This document shows positions 17,124-26,396 of a stretch of DNA of 64,000 nt, one piece after another. The stretch comes from JADJOM01 sp046327715. GTDB taxonomy: Bacteria; Gemmatimonadota; Gemmatimonadetes; Gemmatimonadales; GWC2-71-9. Within the stretch, counting starts at the first letter, position 1; each line of letters opens with the position of its first letter. Below the pieces are notes generated by a model that was not told the DNA's origin, did no database searches, and was given only the letters and a program-made list of their open reading frames with translations. The stretch spans positions 1-64,000 of the forward strand of contig JAXLXY010000005.1 in NCBI GenBank assembly GCA_046327715.1. The letters are read 5' to 3'. The translations under genes and the position numbers were made by a program.

Positions 17124-19484
17124 ATGCTGGTGCCCCGCCGGACCTGCGGGCTCGCGGCCGTCACGCTGCTGGCCGCGTGTGCCCAGGAACCCGTTGCTCC
17201 GACCCTGGCCAGTCCCGCCGTTTCCGCGGCCCTTGCTTCCCCGGCCGCCGCTCCCCCCTGCACCAAGCGCTGGAAGGCTGCGGTCAGTGGCGACTGGAGC
17301 GTAGCCGCCAACTGGACGCCGGCCGGGGTGCCGCGCGCGGGGTCGGTGGTGTGCCTCGATGCCCTCGGCAAGGCTCCCTACGTGGTGACGCTTTCGACCG
17401 ATGCCACGGTGGCGGTCCTGCGCGTCGGGGGCGGGCTCACCGCTGCCAAGGCCACCCTGACCTTCACGCCGGCGGGGGCGGGCCGCACCCTCACGGTGAC
17501 GGGCGACGCCCAGGTGGCCGTCGGCGGCACACTTCGCATGGCAACCAACGGGTTCGATGGGACCCTCATTGCTGATGCGCTGGTGATCGATGGCACGTTC
17601 CGCTCGACCGCCGCGCTTCCTCTGACCTCGAACCACATCACGGCCGACTCCCTGGTGAACCGCGGGCTGTTCGCAGTGGACACGGCCATCGTCGGCACCC
17701 CTGTCACCCTGACGGGCCCGATGGCCCTGCGGAATTCCGGCCAGTTCCAGCTGGCGGCCGGCTTCGCCGTGACTTCGACCGCCCCAGCAGCCGCGGTATA
17801 CCTCGAGGGCGGGGGCGTCTCCGGGATCAGCGGTCTGACGTTCGCGGGCGGCGGGGGCGCTGTCATCGATGTCTGGTGGACGGGGACGACCTTCACCGGA
17901 ACGCAGCTTCACGTGAACAGCGGCACCCTCCACCTCGGGAATACCCTGCTGCAGGGCAGCGTCACCCTCGACCCACTGTCCGGACAGATCACCCTGAGCG
18001 GTGACATCGGGCCTGGGGTCGACGTGTGGGTGCCGTCCTGGGGTGGCACCCGGACACTGCAGCTGGAGGCTCCCGGAGGTGGCGTGCTGCGCAATGAAGG
18101 CACGCTCGGGATCTACGTCCAGGCCGAGACCCTCGAGGTCAAGGGCGCGAGCCTGGCCAATGTGGGGATGCTGCGCTTGACCGGGCGGCCGGCGCGGTTC
18201 GACCTGGACAGCCTGACGAACACCGGGACCATCGACGCGAAGGGCGGGACGCTCCAGTATGTCCGCAATACCGGCGTCCTGCGAAATGCCGGCACGATCG
18301 ACGCGGGGAACTCCTCGCCCGGGGTGATCATGGACGGCGCCGAGTTCATGAGCGAAGCGAGCGGGGTGCAGACCGGCGAGCTCCTGGCCGAGAATGCGAC
18401 CATCTCGGGGACCGGTGCGATGGGGGAGGTCACGCTGGTCAGTGCCACGCTGGAGCCCGGGGCACCCGTCGGCACCCTCACCGCGACCTCGCTCACCATG
18501 GACCCGGCCTCAGGGATGATCTTCGACGTCGCCGGGGTGAGTGCAGGGAGCTTCGACGTGCTGGACGTGGCCGGCCAGGTCACGCTGGCCGGGAGCTTCA
18601 CCCTGCGCGAAGTTGCGCCCTTCACCGGGGGCTCCTGCGGCCAGGCACTGCCGCTGATCCTCGATGGGTCGCCGCTACCGCGTGGCGCCTTCACCAAGCT
18701 CTTCGGTCTGTCGCCGGGGCTGGGGCGGGGCTACCGGCTCTACGCGCCCACCGGGGTCACCTACCTCGTGGGGTACAACCCGATTCCGCTGGTGTCGCTC
18801 GCGCCTGCTGCGCTGGCCGTGGCGGAAGGGGGACCCGCCGCCAGCTACGCGATCTGCCTCCAGCACCTGCCGACCGCGAACGTGACCGTGACCGCGGCGT
18901 CGGCGCTGGGGCAGCTCCAGGCCATGACGCCGGCGACCTTCACTCCGGCCGATTGGGGCCTGCCGAGGTCCGTCTCGGTCGTGGCCACGAACGACCTTGT
19001 GCTTGAACCGGCGGTGCAGGCCGATGAGATCACGCACACCGTGACCAGCACCGACCCCCTGTATGGCCCGGCGGGCCTGTCCGACGTTGCGGTCAGCGTC
19101 ACCGACAACGATGGCAGCGCCAATCTGGAGCTGTCGGTCACCAGCGCCCCACCCTCTGTCCCGAGCGGCGCGAGCTTCACCCTGGCATTTCGGGTGGGGA
19201 ACACCGGGCCCGACGCGTCGGTGGGCAGCACCTTCTCCATGCCCGCCAGCGCGGGATACCACTACGTGAGCGCGACGGGTGTGCTGGGGTGCTCTGGTGA
19301 TCCGGTCACTGGCATCCGGTGTGACTTGCCCGGGGTGGCGAGCGGCGGGGCGTTTTTCACCTTTGGCGTGACGCTTGGGGCGGACACGCCGGGCAGCTAC
19401 CCGACCACGTACAGCCTGACCTCGATCCAGGCGGATCCCGCGCCCGCGAACAACAGCAGGGTGCAGACCATCACGGTGCAATAG
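17124..19484 (+). CDS. Large lipoprotein with beta-repeat body and DUF11-like C-terminus
   Basis: 786 residues. The signal peptide ends in a lipobox (LLAACAQ), so it should be lipid-anchored. A CTKRW...SGDWSVAANWTP block at the mature N-terminus recurs in the paralogue at 33723. The body is Gly/Thr/Ser-rich with parallel-beta-helix-like repeats (LVNRGLF, LRNEGTL, LTNTGTIDAK, LRNAGTID). Near the end a Calx-beta-like region (AVAEGGPAASYAICL, VTDNDGSANLEL) is followed by a DUF11-type domain with VGNTGPDAS, ending QTITVQ. This suggests a surface or outer-membrane adhesin-like protein; no enzyme motif is seen. GAGGAG lies about 10 nt before ATG 17124. The 3' end overlaps the convergent quinoprotein gene by 14 bp. 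Confidence 0.8.
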   Translation: MLVPRRTCGLAAVTLLAACAQEPVAPTLASPAVSAALASPAAAPPCTKRWKAAVSGDWSVAANWTPAGVPRAGSVVCLDALGKAPYVVTLSTDATVAVLRVGGGLTAAKATLTFTPAGAGRTLTVTGDAQVAVGGTLRMATNGFDGTLIADALVIDGTFRSTAALPLTSNHITADSLVNRGLFAVDTAIVGTPVTLTGPMALRNSGQFQLAAGFAVTSTAPAAAVYLEGGGVSGISGLTFAGGGGAVIDVWWTGTTFTGTQLHVNSGTLHLGNTLLQGSVTLDPLSGQITLSGDIGPGVDVWVPSWGGTRTLQLEAPGGGVLRNEGTLGIYVQAETLEVKGASLANVGMLRLTGRPARFDLDSLTNTGTIDAKGGTLQYVRNTGVLRNAGTIDAGNSSPGVIMDGAEFMSEASGVQTGELLAENATISGTGAMGEVTLVSATLEPGAPVGTLTATSLTMDPASGMIFDVAGVSAGSFDVLDVAGQVTLAGSFTLREVAPFTGGSCGQALPLILDGSPLPRGAFTKLFGLSPGLGRGYRLYAPTGVTYLVGYNPIPLVSLAPAALAVAEGGPAASYAICLQHLPTANVTVTAASALGQLQAMTPATFTPADWGLPRSVSVVATNDLVLEPAVQADEITHTVTSTDPLYGPAGLSDVAVSVTDNDGSANLELSVTSAPPSVPSGASFTLAFRVGNTGPDASVGSTFSMPASAGYHYVSATGVLGCSGDPVTGIRCDLPGVASGGAFFTFGVTLGADTPGSYPTTYSLTSIQADPAPANNSRVQTITVQ

Positions 19485-21366
19485 CGGCGCGGGCCGGACC
19501 TTCGAACCGCCGCAGCAATCCGTACTCCGCCGCGGCGCGGACCATCGGCAGCCGCTCCACCGTGGCGCCGAGCCCCCAGAGCTGCACATAGCCGGCCCAG
19601 GGCCGGTCGGGATGGAACGAGACCTGCCAGGCGGTGGCCCAGCCGTCGGTGTCGGTGGCCAGCACCCGGGTCACCACCGAGGGCGCCGTGGGCATGTCAC
19701 CGCGCCACTGGCCGTGGAGGCCCCAGCGCTCTCCTTCCGCGGTGGGTCGCGAGGGGTACTCGTTCCAGTCGGTGGAGTCGGCGTCGAGCCCGGCGAGCGG
19801 CCGGACCAGCGCCAGGTCGTGCCCGAGCGGCCGTCCGGCGGAGTCCCACACCAGCGCCCCCGGGAGCGGTCCCAGCCAGACGATCTTCCCGCCCGCTGCC
19901 AGGTAGCGCTGCCACATGCCGTTGCGGCCGGTGTCCGCTCGAATGGCCTCCGGCAGCGCATCGAGCGCGAACACCACCGCGCTGGGTGCCTGGTCCGTGA
20001 TCCGCGCGCCCAGGAAGGACCAGAGCGCGTTGCCGTCGAGCACCTCGTAGCCCAGCCCCGCGAAATACTCCCGCGCCAGCCGCGCGCCGGGCATCATCCC
20101 CCGCGGCGCCAGGACCGAGTCGTAGTACACCGCCAGCCGCGCGGGCGCCGGGGCCGTCTCACCGATGGCGAGCAGCTCCCCCGCGTCGGTCCCCACGTAG
20201 ATCATGTCGTCGGCCGCCACGGGGGAGCTGTAGAGCGCCTCCTCGAGCCGGAGCCGCCAGGCCACGGCGCCCGTGGCGGCGTCGAAGGCGAGCAGGTCAC
20301 CCCAGGGGGCGTCGTTGGCTTCGGTGCCCACCACCACCCACCGGCCGGCGAGGGTCGGGGAGCTCAGCACATTGGCCCCGGTGGCGTAGCGCCAGCGTTC
20401 CGTGCCGGTGGCGGCGTCGAGGGCCTGCATGAACTGCCCGTCGGAGCTCCCCACATACACCGTGTTCCCTGCAATCACGGGCGAGGCACACACCCAGGAG
20501 CCGCGGTGGGTGGCGCGCCACAGCCGCTCGCCCGTGGCGAGGTCCAGCGCATACAGCCCGCCGTCGCGGGAGCCCACGAACACCCGGCCGCCCGCGATGG
20601 CGGCGGAGCCCTGGATGGCCCGCCGGTCGAACCCGAACGCGTGCGAGTCGAGCGTGTCACCGATGGTGCGGTGCACCCACTTCTCGGCCCCGGTGGCCAG
20701 GTCGAGGGCGTAGACCCGCCCATCCCACGAGCCGATCACCACGGTCCCGGCCTCGACGGCGGCACTCGCGCGGACCCGCCCCCCGGTGTTGGCGGTCCAG
20801 CGCACCGCGCCGGTCATGAGGTCCAGCGCGTAGACCCGCCCATCGGCGCCGCCCAGGATCACCGTGCGGCCGGCAATGGTGGGCGAGGAGGCCCAGAGGT
20901 CCCACGCGCCGGCGGGATAGGTGTTGAAGGGGAGCGCGGGGCCGGCCTGCCGGGACCAGCGCAGGCGGCCGGTGGCGGCATCCACCGCGAAGAAGCGGCC
21001 GCCGTGGGTCGCGGCGACCACCAGCCCGCGGGCCACGGCGGGCGAGGCGGTCACCGGGTCGCCGGCAGCGAAACGCCAGGCGATGCGACCGGTGCCGCGG
21101 TCGAGGGCGTAGAGGGTTCCATCCCCGGCGCCCACGTAGACCCGGGTGGCCGTGACGGCCGGCGTGCTCCGGACGGCCCCGCCGAGCTGACGGCGCCAGA
21201 CGATGCCGCCCTGGCCGGCGAAGAGGGGCGCGGCCGAGACGCCGGTATGGGCCGCGTCGCCGCGGAACATCACCGGATCGGTCTGGGCCGGAAGCGGCCG
21301 TGCCGGACATGCCAACAGGGGAACCAGCACCGCGAGGGTGCCGGGATGGAACGCGGATCGTGTCAT
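19471..21366 (-). CDS. Exported PQQ-type beta-propeller repeat protein
   Basis: 631 residues. A signal peptide (about residues 1-27) precedes some eight propeller blades of the quinoprotein type, each with a YALDxxTGxxxW-like core, for example VYALDLMTGAVRW and LYALDLATGERLW. From about residue 410 a different C-terminal domain follows, starting ARLAVYYDSVLAPRG, with the look of a GATase-like or hydrolase-like alpha/beta fold (AREYFAGLGYEVLDG, APSAVVFALDALPEAI). No vicinal-Cys or catalytic Asp signature of PQQ dehydrogenases is seen, so this is more likely a binding or scaffold propeller (BamB/PknD-like) than a dehydrogenase. It is convergent with, and overlaps, the lipoprotein gene. Confidence 0.78.
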   Translation of the reverse strand: MTRSAFHPGTLAVLVPLLACPARPLPAQTDPVMFRGDAAHTGVSAAPLFAGQGGIVWRRQLGGAVRSTPAVTATRVYVGAGDGTLYALDRGTGRIAWRFAAGDPVTASPAVARGLVVAATHGGRFFAVDAATGRLRWSRQAGPALPFNTYPAGAWDLWASSPTIAGRTVILGGADGRVYALDLMTGAVRWTANTGGRVRASAAVEAGTVVIGSWDGRVYALDLATGAEKWVHRTIGDTLDSHAFGFDRRAIQGSAAIAGGRVFVGSRDGGLYALDLATGERLWRATHRGSWVCASPVIAGNTVYVGSSDGQFMQALDAATGTERWRYATGANVLSSPTLAGRWVVVGTEANDAPWGDLLAFDAATGAVAWRLRLEEALYSSPVAADDMIYVGTDAGELLAIGETAPAPARLAVYYDSVLAPRGMMPGARLAREYFAGLGYEVLDGNALWSFLGARITDQAPSAVVFALDALPEAIRADTGRNGMWQRYLAAGGKIVWLGPLPGALVWDSAGRPLGHDLALVRPLAGLDADSTDWNEYPSRPTAEGERWGLHGQWRGDMPTAPSVVTRVLATDTDGWATAWQVSFHPDRPWAGYVQLWGLGATVERLPMVRAAAEYGLLRRFEGPARAAIAP

Positions 21367-21419
21367 GGGTGGAGCACCGTGGAGGTTGCCGGGCTCCTAC
21401 GATACCGCGTGGCGCAGAG

Positions 21420-21614
21420 TTACGCACGCTCCCGTGCCGCGCTCCAGGCGGCGAAGGCGGGATGCCGGGTCACCGGCAGCCAGCGCTGCGCGGCGGTATG
21501 GAACACCTCCCAGGCGGCGGTCACGCCACCGCTGCGGATCGCGTCGGCGAGTTCCTCGACACTGCTGAAGGAGAATTCACTCCCCGAGTCGTTGCGCACC
21601 TTGATCTCCGCCAT
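21420..21614 (-). CDS. Small GYF-like domain protein
   Basis: 64 residues, soluble. Its core SGSEFSFSSVEELADAIRSG and WEVFHTAAQRWLPVTRHPAF aligns without gaps over 45 residues with the N-terminus of the protein at 40970-41404. The W...HAAxQxWLPVTxHPAF pattern resembles the GYF_2 class of small peptide-binding domains, but I cannot confirm the family. ATG 21614 is chosen because GGAGG sits 9 nt upstream; a GTG at 21620 is too close to it. It lies 53 bp upstream of the propeller gene on the same strand and could be cotranscribed with it. Confidence 0.65.
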   Translation of the reverse strand: MAEIKVRNDSGSEFSFSSVEELADAIRSGGVTAAWEVFHTAAQRWLPVTRHPAFAAWSAARERA

Positions 21615-21855
21615 CACCACCGTCCTCCGGGGTTGGGGTCGCCCCCTGAAGTAGCAACTCCCGGACCCGACGTGCTAAACGTTTGCTCCCGCAGCGCTTC
21701 CTTGGCGGCCGTTGCGGGATCGGGCGGCGGCGGGGCGGCGCAGGATGCACGGCGGCGGGGTCGCTGGTGGCGTGCCACAGGGGAAGGTCACCCCGCCGGT
21801 GTGCGCGGCGTACCGCGCGGCTGTGCGGGGCGTCACGCCCGGGGCCGACGTGAAG

Positions 21856-21887
21856 CCGGGGGGTGGCGCACCCGCGCCACCCCCCGG
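21856..21887 (-). terminator. Hairpin downstream of the three-repeat lipoprotein gene
   Basis: A perfect 14-bp stem (21856-21869 with 21874-21887) with the loop ACCC lies 24 bp past the stop at 21912. The arm is CCGGGGGGTGGCGC. There is only a weak T-containing stretch beyond it. The rest of the 297-bp gap, up to 21614, shows no gene or other feature that I can support. Confidence 0.6.
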
Positions 21888-21911
21888 GCAACCAGGATTC
21901 GCGGCGTGGGC

Positions 21912-22919
21912 TCAGCAGACCGCCGCAACGTGGAAGGCCTGGTCAATCAGGTTGCCGCCGAAGAAGAGCAGCTCACGCACCTGGACCTGCGTGCTGTTGG
22001 CGTTTGCGCCCGGCGCGAGCTCAACGGTGGCCGGGGTGAAGGGCACGCCGGTGTTCACCGAGCCACGGGTGGCGATCACCGCGCACGCGGAGAGGTTGCG
22101 CCCGAGGTTCACGTTGTAGAGGCCGAGGCCGGTCCGCGAGGACGAGGTGCCGCTGGAGCCACGGAACTTCCCGCCCGGTGCGCGGACCACCGCGAACGGC
22201 GACTGCTGCGAGGTGGGGCACACCACGGCGAGGTGGTACGGCACGCCGTCCTGCAGCCCGCCGCCCGGGTTCTTGGTCTCGATGTAGACCGAGTTGGCGT
22301 CGGCGCCGCTTCCGGTGTACACGCCCGAGGGGCTGTAGACCAGCTGGCTGTCGGGGTCCGCGACCGTGGCCAGGAAGGCGCAAGAGGAGATGGCTGCGGG
22401 GAAGCGGACCTGGTACTGCCCGGGGCCGACCCAGGTCAGGGTCGTCCCGGCCGTGGCACGGACCAGGTTGGCGCTGTAGCCCACCACGGCGTACCGGATC
22501 CCGGTGCCGCCGCAGGTCACCACCAGGTTGAAGGGCCCGTCGGTCAGTCCACCGCCCTGGTTCTTGGTCTCGATGTAGACCCCGTTGATGCTCTGGTGGC
22601 CGCCGGCGGTGAACACGTTGAGCGCCTGGCTGTACGCATTGGCCGTGGTGGCGACGTAGGCGCAGTTGCGGGTGCCGCGGTTGAAGGTGACTTCGTACTG
22701 CCCCGTGCCCAGCCGCGTCACCGAGGTGACGCGGTTGCCGGCGATGAGCCCGCCGTTCATGTCCACCTTCGCGAACAGGTTGTTGGTGGCGTCGATGCTG
22801 GCATCGGCTTCGGCCAGGCCGGTGGCCGGGGCGAGCGGGCTGGTGCTGGTCGGGTCGGCGTCGGTCTGGCAGGCCTGCAGGGCGACGACGGCGACCAGCG
22901 CGGGAATGAGGCGCTTCAT
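21912..22919 (-). CDS. Lipoprotein with three tandem cysteine-containing repeats
   Basis: 335 residues. The signal peptide ends in a lipobox (VVALQACQ). The mature protein consists of three repeats of roughly 90-95 residues. Each has a GxGxYxVxF-type strand (LGTGQYEVTFNRG, VGPGQYQVRFPAA, TGLGLYNVNLGRN), an adjacent CAYVAT/CAFLAT/CAVIAT cysteine, a VYIETKN-type strand and a terminal VVxC (NLVVTC, HLAVVC, HVAAVC). Two cysteines per repeat suggest one disulfide each. I do not recognise the family; function unknown. GGAGGT lies just before ATG 22919. It is divergent from the sigma factor gene at 23031, with two strong palindromes between them. Confidence 0.75.
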   Translation of the reverse strand: MKRLIPALVAVVALQACQTDADPTSTSPLAPATGLAEADASIDATNNLFAKVDMNGGLIAGNRVTSVTRLGTGQYEVTFNRGTRNCAYVATTANAYSQALNVFTAGGHQSINGVYIETKNQGGGLTDGPFNLVVTCGGTGIRYAVVGYSANLVRATAGTTLTWVGPGQYQVRFPAAISSCAFLATVADPDSQLVYSPSGVYTGSGADANSVYIETKNPGGGLQDGVPYHLAVVCPTSQQSPFAVVRAPGGKFRGSSGTSSSRTGLGLYNVNLGRNLSACAVIATRGSVNTGVPFTPATVELAPGANANSTQVQVRELLFFGGNLIDQAFHVAAVC

Positions 22920-22945
22920 TGTACCTCCGACTGTGGGAGACGGTG

Positions 22946-22968
22946 CCCGGGCGGAGGTGCCGCCCGGG
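22946..22968. promoter_or_regulatory. Perfect 9-bp inverted repeat in divergent promoter region
   Basis: CCCGGGCGG (22946-22954) and CCGCCCGGG (22960-22968) flank AGGTG. It is 27 bp upstream of the lipoprotein start and 63 bp upstream of the sigma factor start, so it could be an operator or a 5'-UTR hairpin. Confidence 0.45.
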
Positions 22969-22993
22969 ATCGTCGCTTGCCCCGGTTCTCGCC

Positions 22994-23011
22994 GGTCCGT
23001 ACGTTCGGACC
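22994..23011. promoter_or_regulatory. 18-bp near-perfect palindrome upstream of sigma factor
   Basis: GGTCCGTACGTTCGGACC: 6-bp arms around a central ACGT, with only the two T/T positions breaking symmetry. It ends 19 bp before ATG 23031, a position suited to autoregulation or repressor binding. Confidence 0.45.
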
Positions 23012-23030
23012 GACCCAGGCAGGCTTCGAC

Positions 23031-23639
23031 ATGAGCAGACGCGCAGCCGACCCCGCAATCCAGACATCCCCCGCGCCGGCTGGCGGCGCGGCGGCCGTGG
23101 CCCTCGATGCCCTCTTTCCGGTCGTCTACGCGGAACTGCGGCGCATCGCGCACCGGCGGCTGCGTTCCGAGGCCGCCGGGCATACCCTCTCCACCACCGC
23201 GCTGGTGCACGAGACCTACCTCAAGCTGGCCGAACAGCGGCTGGAGGGATTCGGCAACCGTGCCCACTTCTTTGCCCTGGCGGCGCGCGCCATGCGCCGG
23301 ATCCTCGTGGACTATGCCCGCCGCCATGGGGCGCAGAAGCGGCCCGATCCGCGGCAGCGCCTGTCGCTCGCCTCGCTGGAGGATTCCGGGCTGCAGGCGG
23401 GGCAGGCCCGGGCGGCCGAGGTGGCGGAGCGGGCCGAGCTGCTGCTGGCGGTCGATCAGGCCCTGGAACAGCTGGGCGCGGTGGACGAGCGGCTGGCCCG
23501 GGTGGTAGAGTACCGGTTCTTCGTGGGGCTCACCGAGCCGGAGACGGCCGAGCTGCTGGGGGTGACGCCGCGCACGGTGACGCGCGACTGGGTGCGGGCC
23601 CGGGCCTGGCTGCTCACCCATCTCGACGCACGCCGGTAG
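23031..23639 (+). CDS. ECF-type RNA polymerase sigma factor, kinase-linked
   Basis: 202 residues. Region 2 runs from about residue 26 (LFPVVYAELRRIAHRRL) through MRRILVDYARRHGAQKR. Region 4 has VVEYRFFVGLTEPETAELLG and TPRTVTRDWVRARAWL. At region 2.2, where ECF factors usually carry the acidic DAED motif before LVQETF, this protein has STTA (residues 54-57) before LVHETY. The sigma/kinase spacing (30 bp) implies one operon with the kinase that follows. By analogy with EcfP/PknT of Vibrio, activity may depend on phosphorylation of a region-2.2 threonine (inference). Related copies are at 30328 and 47913. There is no clear Shine-Dalgarno sequence. Confidence 0.9.
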   Translation: MSRRAADPAIQTSPAPAGGAAAVALDALFPVVYAELRRIAHRRLRSEAAGHTLSTTALVHETYLKLAEQRLEGFGNRAHFFALAARAMRRILVDYARRHGAQKRPDPRQRLSLASLEDSGLQAGQARAAEVAERAELLLAVDQALEQLGAVDERLARVVEYRFFVGLTEPETAELLGVTPRTVTRDWVRARAWLLTHLDARR

Positions 23640-23669
23640 CGCACCATGGCTGCCGGGGAAGGCACGCCG

Positions 23670-26396
23670 ATGGATCCCGCCTTCGAGCGCCGCGTGCTGG
23701 CGGTGGTGGACCACGCCCTCCTCGCGCCGCGGGGGGAGCGGGTGGCGGCGCTGCGGGAGGCCTGCGGCGACGACGCGGCGCTGCTCGCGGCCGCGCGGAC
23801 CCTGCTCGACGCCTGCGACCAGGTGGAAACCACCCCGGGACCGCTCGACACGCCGGCGGCGGAGTACGCCGCCCCGGTCGTCCGCATGGTCGACGCAGAC
23901 CCGGCGACCGCGGACGCCGAGGCGGTGGGCCGCCTGGCCGACGGCCTCGCGGGGCGGTACTCCATCGGCGCGGAGCTCGGTCGAGGCGGGAACGCCACCG
24001 TGTACCTGGGCCGAGACCTGCTGCGCGACCGGCCGGTGGCCATTAAGGTCATCCGCCCGGGCACGGCCGACCCCGCCCAGCGCCGGCGTTTCCTGGACGA
24101 GGTGCGACACGCGGCGGGGCTGCGGCATCCGTTCATCGTCCCGCTGCTCGACTCGGGCGAGGCGGATGGCGTCCTCTACTACGTCATGCCCTACGTCGAA
24201 GGGGAGTCGCTGGCCGAGCGGCTGGCGCGCGAGGGGCCGCTGCCCTGGGACACGGTCCTGGGGATTGCCCGGGACGTGGCCGAGGCCCTGGGTGCGGCCC
24301 ACGCCCGGGGCCTCGTCCACCGGGACATCAAGCCGCGCAACATCCTGCTCAGCGGGGGGCACGCGCTGGTCGCCGATTTCGGCGTCGCGCTGGCGCTCGA
24401 GGGCGGCGGCGCGACGCGGCACACCGAGCGCGGCGTGGCCGTGGGCACCCCGGCGTACATGAGCCCGGAGCAGGCCAGCGCGAGCCCGCAGATCGACGGG
24501 CGCAGCGATGTCTACGCGCTGGGCTGCGTGGTGTACGAGATGCTCACCGGGGAGGTGCCCTTCCCGGGCCAGACGCCCCGCGCCATCGTCGCCAAGCACC
24601 TGCAGGCCCCGGTGCCCGAGGCCCGGGTGCTGCGGTCGTCGCTGCCCCCGGGGCTGCAGCCGGTGCTGGAGCGCGCGCTCGCCAAGGTGCCTGCCGACCG
24701 GTTTGCCACCCCGGCGGAGCTGGTGGCCGCGCTGGCGACAGTGCCGGCGCGGGCGTTTCCGCCTGGGTGGCGCGCCACGCCGGCCCTGCGCTGGGCCGGC
24801 GTGACCCTCCTGGCGGGCGCCGCGCTGTGGCTCGCGCTGCGCCCGCCATCGGTGCCGGTGGAACGCCCCGGCCCACCGCCGCCGGATCAGCGGCGGCTCG
24901 CCGTGCTCTACTTCGACAACCTCTCGGCCGAGCCCGAGATGGACCTGATCGCCCGGGGGCTCACCGAGGACCTCATCGATGCACTGAGCCAGGTGCGCGG
25001 TCTGCGGGTGATCTCCCCCAACGGGGTGCGCCCGTTCCGGGGGCGCGCCGTGGCGGTGGACAGCATCGCCCAGGCGCTGGAGGTGGGGACGGTGGTGGGG
25101 GGCAGCGTCAGCGCCTCGGCGCGCGCGGTGCGGGTCACCATCCGCCTGCTGGATCCCGCCAACGGCGAGCAGCTGCGCAGCCAGTCGTTCGAGGTGGCGC
25201 GCACCGCCGCGCTGGCCCTGCGCGAGGCGGTGACCCTGCAGGCGGCGACGTTCCTCCGGGAGCGCCTCGGCGAGGAGATCCGCCTGCGGGCGTCGCGCGA
25301 GGAGACCCGGTCCCTGGCGGCCTGGCAGCTGGTGCAGCGGGGAGACGCCATCACCCAGGACGGGGTGGACGCATCGTTCGCGGGACGGGTCCTGGATGCG
25401 CGCGACCTGTACGCGCGGGCCGATTCCCTGTACCGCGCGGCCGTGACCGCCGACCCCGCGTGGAGCCGGCCGCGCGTGGCGCGCGGGTGGGCCGCGCTCC
25501 GGCTGGCGCTCGCGAGCGACGACCCGTCGGAGCCCCCGACGTCACCCCGGATGCGGCAGGCGCTGCGCCTGGCGACCGACGCGGTGGTTCGCTCCGGCGG
25601 GCGCGGTGAAGCGCTGGCCCTCCGTGGCTACGTCCGGGCGCGGGTCGCGACCTGGCCCGGGGCCTCCGCCGTCGACGACTCCCTGGCCCTGGCAGCGGAG
25701 GCCGACCTGCGCGCGGCGCTCGCGGAGCGCCCGGACGATGCGCGGAGCTGGTACGTGCTCGGGGAGCTGCTCTACCTCGATGGGCGGTACGCGGAGGCGG
25801 GGAGCGCGCTCCAGAACGCCTGGGACCGCGACACCTTCCTGGCGGAGATCCGGGCGGTGGTGAACATGCTCTTCTTCACCCGCCTCAACCTGGAGCGCTA
25901 CCCCGAAGCCGCCCACTGGTGCACGCTCGGACGGCAACGCTACCCGGGCGACCCGCGCTTCGAGGCCTGTCGCCTGATCCTGCTCGGCTGGACGGGGAGG
26001 AACGGAGCCGACGTGGGGACGGCCTGGGACGAGCTGCGGCGCATCGAGAAGGCCGACAGTGTCGGGATGTTCGACAGCCAATGGGGGTTCCTGCGGATGA
26101 TGGTCGCGCTGGCGGCCGCGCGTGCCGGCCTGGCCGACAGCGCCCGGCGGATCATCGCGGCGACGCGCGCCGGGCTCCCCGCACACCCGGGGTCACCCAT
26201 CGACACCGAGGAGGCGTATGCCCGCCTGTTGCTGGGCGAGCGCGCCGCCGCGGTCCAGTTGCTGCAGGTGGCGCTGCGCGAGGACCCCACCAGCCGGGGC
26301 TACATCGCGCGCAAGCCGTGGTTCCGCCCGCTGGTGCAGGACTCGACCCTGCGCGCGATCCTCGACTCCGCGCCGGCCGCGGGCGTGGCCCGCTAG
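23670..26396 (+). CDS. Transmembrane Ser/Thr kinase with TolB-like and TPR sensor half
   Basis: 908 residues from ATG 23670. GGGGAAGG lies about 8 nt upstream of this ATG; an earlier ATG at 23646 lacks such a site. After an 80-residue helical leader comes a full kinase core: LGRGGNATVYLG, VAIKVIRP, LVHRDIKPRNILL, VADFGVAL and GTPAYMSPEQ. One membrane helix follows (WAGVTLLAGAALWLAL). Outside are a TolB-like domain (RRLAVLYFDNLSAEPEMDLI) and TPR-like helices to the end. This half is paralogous to the kinase at 51695 (shared LGEEIRLRxSRE and AWxLVQR). It probably senses an envelope signal and acts on the adjacent sigma factor. The last 4 bp overlap the convergent gene. Confidence 0.88.
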   Translation: MDPAFERRVLAVVDHALLAPRGERVAALREACGDDAALLAAARTLLDACDQVETTPGPLDTPAAEYAAPVVRMVDADPATADAEAVGRLADGLAGRYSIGAELGRGGNATVYLGRDLLRDRPVAIKVIRPGTADPAQRRRFLDEVRHAAGLRHPFIVPLLDSGEADGVLYYVMPYVEGESLAERLAREGPLPWDTVLGIARDVAEALGAAHARGLVHRDIKPRNILLSGGHALVADFGVALALEGGGATRHTERGVAVGTPAYMSPEQASASPQIDGRSDVYALGCVVYEMLTGEVPFPGQTPRAIVAKHLQAPVPEARVLRSSLPPGLQPVLERALAKVPADRFATPAELVAALATVPARAFPPGWRATPALRWAGVTLLAGAALWLALRPPSVPVERPGPPPPDQRRLAVLYFDNLSAEPEMDLIARGLTEDLIDALSQVRGLRVISPNGVRPFRGRAVAVDSIAQALEVGTVVGGSVSASARAVRVTIRLLDPANGEQLRSQSFEVARTAALALREAVTLQAATFLRERLGEEIRLRASREETRSLAAWQLVQRGDAITQDGVDASFAGRVLDARDLYARADSLYRAAVTADPAWSRPRVARGWAALRLALASDDPSEPPTSPRMRQALRLATDAVVRSGGRGEALALRGYVRARVATWPGASAVDDSLALAAEADLRAALAERPDDARSWYVLGELLYLDGRYAEAGSALQNAWDRDTFLAEIRAVVNMLFFTRLNLERYPEAAHWCTLGRQRYPGDPRFEACRLILLGWTGRNGADVGTAWDELRRIEKADSVGMFDSQWGFLRMMVALAAARAGLADSARRIIAATRAGLPAHPGSPIDTEEAYARLLLGERAAAVQLLQVALREDPTSRGYIARKPWFRPLVQDSTLRAILDSAPAAGVAR

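Noticed and set aside
19471..21366. PQQ-dependent dehydrogenase
   Set aside because: The propeller repeats are of quinoprotein type, but the vicinal cysteine pair and active-site region are absent and the C-terminal domain is unlike dehydrogenases.
21300..23030. N-terminal extension of the sigma factor gene over the propeller and lipoprotein genes
   Set aside because: Sigma homology begins near residue 25 of the protein from ATG 23031; the extension runs through genes encoded on the other strand.
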